From NCBI GenBank assembly GCA_030672255.1, contig DAOVGU010000248.1, positions 1 to 8,729 on the forward strand: 8,729 bases of DNA, in the 5' to 3' direction. Shown here one piece after another: positions 6,286-8,729 of the stretch. Within the stretch, counting starts at the first letter, position 1; every line of letters starts with the position of its first letter. The DNA comes from a bacterium (GTDB lineage Bacteria; Ratteibacteria; UBA8468). Below the pieces are notes generated by a model. It searched no databases, was not told the origin of the DNA, and worked only from the letters and a program-made list of their open reading frames with translations. Both the position numbers and the translations under genes were made by a program.

Positions 6286-7617
6286 TTACATATATTTTGC
6301 CATTTCAGCAAACACCTCATCCACCACACGAAGGGTCTTCTCCACATCATCTTCCGTATGAGCGCTGGATAAATACCATAATCCTTTCTCCGTGGGAAAG
6401 ATGTGAACTCCTCTGTCAAGAAGCAACTCCCTGAATATAAAGTATTTTTCGCCTGTATCTATAAAAGCATCTCTCATATCCCATATTTCTTGATTATGGA
6501 ATGAGACGCAAAACATCGCTCCTGGCCCTTGAACCCGCACCGTCTGATGATGTTTCTTCGCCAATTTACCGATTTCCGTCATCATATATTTCCCCATTTC
6601 ATTGATGCGGTGGATGATTGCACAGTTATCCTTTTTCAGCTCATTGAGCACAGTCTTTGCCGCGATGCAGCCAATGGCATTGGCATTGAATGTCCCGGCA
6701 TGAACAACTAAACGCTCCGATACTGGCCTCATAATTTCTTTGCTTGCTCCATAAACAAAGAATGGGAATCCAGCCCCCAGCGCTTTGTAGCCAAGCGTAA
6801 TGTCAGGGATAACACCTAAAAGCTCCTGTGCACCCCCTAAGGCTGTCCTCAGTCCCGTGATCGTCTCATCAAAGATTAGCATCACCTCATATTCGGTAGC
6901 AAGTTTCCGCAATCCTTCTAAGTAACCTGGACGGGGCATAATGACGCCACAATTACTCATAATCGGCTCAGTGATGATTGCCGCTATTTCACCTTTGTGA
7001 TCTTGAAGAGTTTTGCGCACATATTCCAGATTATTCCAGGGTAGAACCACTACATTATCCAGCACATTCCTCGGAAGTCCCTTAGAGTAGTTATGGATGA
7101 CAGGCTTTGGATTCTCGCGCGTCCCGAAATCTTCGTTTGTATCCGGATGGAAGCTGAAGAAAACATTATCCATCCAGCCGTGGTAGTGACCTTCAAACTT
7201 AATAAACTTTGTCCGTCCGGTATAGGCACGTGCCAGACGTAATGTGGCCTGCACTGCCTCGGAACCGGTGTTATTGAAATTCACAACCTCAAAGGATGGT
7301 ACAGCCTCAATAAGCAATTTGGAAACTTCTACCTGTAGCGGATGTGGCTCCCCAAAAGCGCTGCCTTTATCCAGTTGTGTTCTTATGGCATCGTGAAGTA
7401 CTTTTGGACAATGCCCTAAAATCAATGGCCCATAATTGAGGAGATAGTCAATATACTCATTCGCATCCACATCATAGAGTTTGCTACCATGCCCGTGGGT
7501 CATATATAGGGGATGGGGCCGCGCAAAACTTTGTACCTGAGATCCAACACCCATCGCAAAGCAATTTAATGCCTCTTCATACATCGCCTTTGATTTTGGA
7601 TATTCTTTAAATTTCAT
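6286..7617 (-). CDS. Class III PLP-dependent aminotransferase, glutamate-1-semialdehyde aminomutase-like
   Basis: This 443-residue fold-type I PLP enzyme moves amino groups between an amine and a ketone or aldehyde. Visible motifs are NNTGSEAVQATLRLAR at 115-130 (phosphate-binding TGSE), EGHYHGW at 142-148, TEPIM at 216-220, IFDETITGLR at 248-257 with D250 contacting the pyridine nitrogen, and LGYKALGAGFP at 275-285 with K278 aligning to the Schiff-base lysine. HAGTFNAN at 306-313 corresponds to the family GTxxxNP motif. It is unlikely to be the haem-pathway HemL: it departs from GSAM around the lysine and the GT-N motif, and no haem gene is adjacent. A ketosugar, cyclitol or amino-acid semialdehyde aminotransferase or aminomutase is likely. 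GGAGGAAAG lies 4 nt before the ATG. The gene is visibly richer in G+C than its neighbours and uses CGT/CGG arginine codons more freely, which hints at separate acquisition. Confidence 0.92.
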   Translation of the reverse strand: MKFKEYPKSKAMYEEALNCFAMGVGSQVQSFARPHPLYMTHGHGSKLYDVDANEYIDYLLNYGPLILGHCPKVLHDAIRTQLDKGSAFGEPHPLQVEVSKLLIEAVPSFEVVNFNNTGSEAVQATLRLARAYTGRTKFIKFEGHYHGWMDNVFFSFHPDTNEDFGTRENPKPVIHNYSKGLPRNVLDNVVVLPWNNLEYVRKTLQDHKGEIAAIITEPIMSNCGVIMPRPGYLEGLRKLATEYEVMLIFDETITGLRTALGGAQELLGVIPDITLGYKALGAGFPFFVYGASKEIMRPVSERLVVHAGTFNANAIGCIAAKTVLNELKKDNCAIIHRINEMGKYMMTEIGKLAKKHHQTVRVQGPGAMFCVSFHNQEIWDMRDAFIDTGEKYFIFRELLLDRGVHIFPTEKGLWYLSSAHTEDDVEKTLRVVDEVFAEMAKYM

Positions 7618-7668
7618 TTTCTTTCCTCCATATTTTGGTTAATCCTCTGATATCTACAATCATCATAC

Positions 7669-8538
7669 TTACCGTTTTCGTTCAGCCTGGTTTACTATTT
7701 TACTCATTATTTTCCTCGCATTACCTCTCATTATTTTATCTACATCTTTTCCCCATGTATACCATTGACTATGGAACTTAAAGAATAGTTCCCAATATTT
7801 AATCGCCTCAAATATTCTGTCATGGCTTTTCTTTGAACCATAGCTACTATCAATTGCCATAAGTATCTTATCGCTGAATCCGCCAAATGTCCCATCGCTC
7901 AGGGGGGTACTATAATGGAGATGTTCAATCAGCCACTTTGAAGCTACACGGTAAACAGCACTGAAATCAAAATATACATTTGGAGTTGCTTGAATAACCT
8001 TCACTGTTTCCTCTGATATCCAAGGGAATCCTAAGTGTGCACCAATCAAGGTAAGTTCTGGGAAGGAATGAGCTATGGCATACAGCGTAGTTGGTCTCGA
8101 ATTTGTTGAACTTTTGCCCAAACCCTTGGGATCTTCTTTATATTTATATGGGAGTGGGGCTATCGTCCCTGTATGAAAAAGTATCGGCATTTTGAGTTTT
8201 TCTGCTCTTTCATAGTACGGGAAATAGGAAAAGTCATCGTAAGGTTTCGGGGGTAAAATTGCCTTTAATCCAATAAATCCCCGAGAATGTAGTTCTTCCA
8301 CTATTTCTGGTGGCTTCCTAAAATCTAAATAACCGAAGGGGATAAAAAATCCCCGGTATTCTTTAGCCACTTCCAAAATTTCTTCTTGAGTAGCTGACTG
8401 CTTCTCCCAATGTCTTTTTACAAAATCCCCGTAAAACGATAAGTCTAATAACCATACCTGCTCGATAATTCCTGATTTAACCATCCTATCCAAATCTTTT
8501 GGATTACGATACATATGGGCATGTGCATCTATAATCAT
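7669..8538 (-). CDS. Amidohydrolase-2 family metal-dependent hydrolase (amidohydrolase A)
   Basis: First gene of the operon, 289 residues, amidohydrolase_2 TIM barrel. H6 and H8 in MIIDAHAH, K92 in GFIGLKAI, H122 in ILFHTGTI, H168 in LIGAHLGFPW and D230 in ILMAIDSSYG are the expected metal and catalytic positions. The last motif, normally FGSD, has become MAID, but the aspartate is kept. The RGNARKIM near the C-terminus matches the usual GNA-R-L end. Compared with amidohydrolase B it has longer insertions (residues 126-150 and 205-222), implying a different substrate, and it lacks the His of the KLHP motif. The start is the conserved MIIDAH, with AGGAAAC 5 nt upstream. A leader with a possible 17-codon frame and promoter precedes it. 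The function could be lactonase, amidase or decarboxylase; which cannot be told from sequence. Confidence 0.9.
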   Translation of the reverse strand: MIIDAHAHMYRNPKDLDRMVKSGIIEQVWLLDLSFYGDFVKRHWEKQSATQEEILEVAKEYRGFFIPFGYLDFRKPPEIVEELHSRGFIGLKAILPPKPYDDFSYFPYYERAEKLKMPILFHTGTIAPLPYKYKEDPKGLGKSSTNSRPTTLYAIAHSFPELTLIGAHLGFPWISEETVKVIQATPNVYFDFSAVYRVASKWLIEHLHYSTPLSDGTFGGFSDKILMAIDSSYGSKKSHDRIFEAIKYWELFFKFHSQWYTWGKDVDKIMRGNARKIMSKIVNQAERKR

Positions 8539-8558
8539 TTTAGTTTCCTCGTTATAGT

Positions 8559-8612
8559 TTAGCTGTGAAAAGTCACTTTTATTTTATTCCCAAGGAGATC
8601 ACGGCAATTCAA
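8559..8612 (-). CDS. Possible 17-residue leader peptide upstream of the operon
   Basis: A TTG codon at 8612 opens a 17-codon frame (LNCRDLLGNKIKVTFHS, Met-initiated if translated) ending in TAA 20 nt before amidohydrolase A. What makes it notable is GGAAGGAGGG (8620-8629), the strongest ribosome binding site in the window, ideally placed 7 nt before the TTG, where no other start is available. The segment 8590-8597 is complementary to this site (AAGGAG/CTCCTT) and could mask it. No run of a regulatory amino acid is present, so classical amino-acid attenuation is not evident. It may simply be a purine-rich leader. Confidence 0.3.
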   Translation of the reverse strand: MNCRDLLGNKIKVTFHS

Positions 8613-8652
8613 GTTTTTTCCCTCCTTCCTTTGCCCTGATTGACCTTGGTAT

Positions 8653-8661
8653 ATAATATCA
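8653..8661 (-). promoter_or_regulatory. Possible extended -10 promoter for the metabolic operon
   Basis: Read on the minus strand, TGATATTAT is a TGn extended -10 joined to TATTAT (5/6 to consensus). No good -35 hexamer lies 16-18 nt upstream, as is tolerated with an extended -10. Initiation near 8646 would give a 5' leader of about 108 nt. It lies 6 nt after the stop of the C-terminal scrap at the right edge. The surroundings are very AT-rich, so confidence is limited. Confidence 0.35.
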
Positions 8662-8666
8662 TTTTT

Positions 8667-8729
8667 CTACAAAATTAAAAGAATTATTTTCAAATTTCCT
8701 CCACACTCTTGACAAACATGTATCTTCCG
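8667..8729 (-). CDS. C-terminal fragment of an unknown protein with a CxxCGG knuckle (partial, 5' end beyond window)
   Basis: From the right edge the minus strand reads open for 20 codons (RKIHVCQECGGNLKIILLIL) to a TAG at 8667-8669. The CQECGGNLKII piece resembles half of a zinc ribbon, a pattern seen near the C-terminus of some transposases (IS91-type Y2 transposases have CPxCGGxMxII) and in other zinc proteins. With 20 residues neither identity nor coding status is assured. If real, it is the gene upstream of the operon, and the operon promoter lies just behind it. Confidence 0.3.
   Translation of the reverse strand, partial: RKIHVCQECGGNLKIILLIL

Noticed and set aside
8568..8580. Small palindrome AAAAGT-C-ACTTTT in the operon leader as an operator
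   Set aside because: Six-base A/T-rich arms around one base are likely by chance here, and it has no second copy or relation to the repeat at 556-575.
8709..8714. TTGACA on the plus strand as a -35 box of a divergent promoter
   Set aside because: A -10 box at proper spacing would fall beyond the window, so it cannot be evaluated. It also lies within the possible coding tail on the other strand.

Overview
The window looks like part of an uncultured bacterial genome. It is AT-rich, uses bacterial-type promoter hexamers and Shine-Dalgarno sites, and its genes are tightly packed, all on the minus strand. Nothing fixes the phylum. The gene families are common in environmental candidate-phylum genomes (the Omnitrophota/Atribacterota kind), but that is only an impression from family content.

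Right edge (8539-8729): about 190 bases without a substantial gene, read leftward. It holds a 20-residue C-terminal scrap with a CxxCGG knuckle that runs off the edge, then a possible extended -10 promoter, then a short leader with a 17-codon reading frame behind a very strong ribosome binding site. This leader precedes the first gene of the operon.

Main block (8538 down to 615): eight consecutive minus-strand genes. In transcription order they are amidohydrolase A, a class III PLP aminotransferase of the glutamate-1-semialdehyde aminomutase type, amidohydrolase B, a Gfo/Idh/MocA oxidoreductase (Gfo1), a uroporphyrinogen-decarboxylase-like (UroD/MtaA superfamily) protein, a second Gfo/Idh/MocA enzyme (Gfo2), a zinc-dependent medium-chain dehydrogenase, and a cyclase-family (KynB-like) protein. 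The first three genes are separated by 44-51 nt. The last five are mostly close (gaps of 1, 48, -4 and 8 nt) and have a possible promoter of their own just in front of Gfo1. The set reads as a catabolic or salvage pathway for a polyhydroxylated, probably nitrogen-bearing ring or sugar: redox at hydroxyl groups, amine/keto exchange, and hydrolysis of lactone or amide bonds. The substrate cannot be named. No transporter, kinase, aldolase, corrinoid protein or regulator lies in the window.

Several enzymes depart from their families at key positions. The UroD-like protein lacks the usual H-x-C zinc motif, the cyclase-family protein lacks most of its metal ligands, and the two Gfo/Idh paralogues share an unusual catalytic-loop signature but differ at the cofactor-selecting position.

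Left edge (1-612): a divergent function, the N-terminal 181 residues of an AbiEi-type antitoxin/transcriptional regulator, read leftward and cut by the window. Its promoter starts two bases after the stop codon of the cyclase gene. A perfect 8-bp inverted repeat lies at the predicted transcription start, as expected for autoregulation. The partner toxin would lie outside the window.
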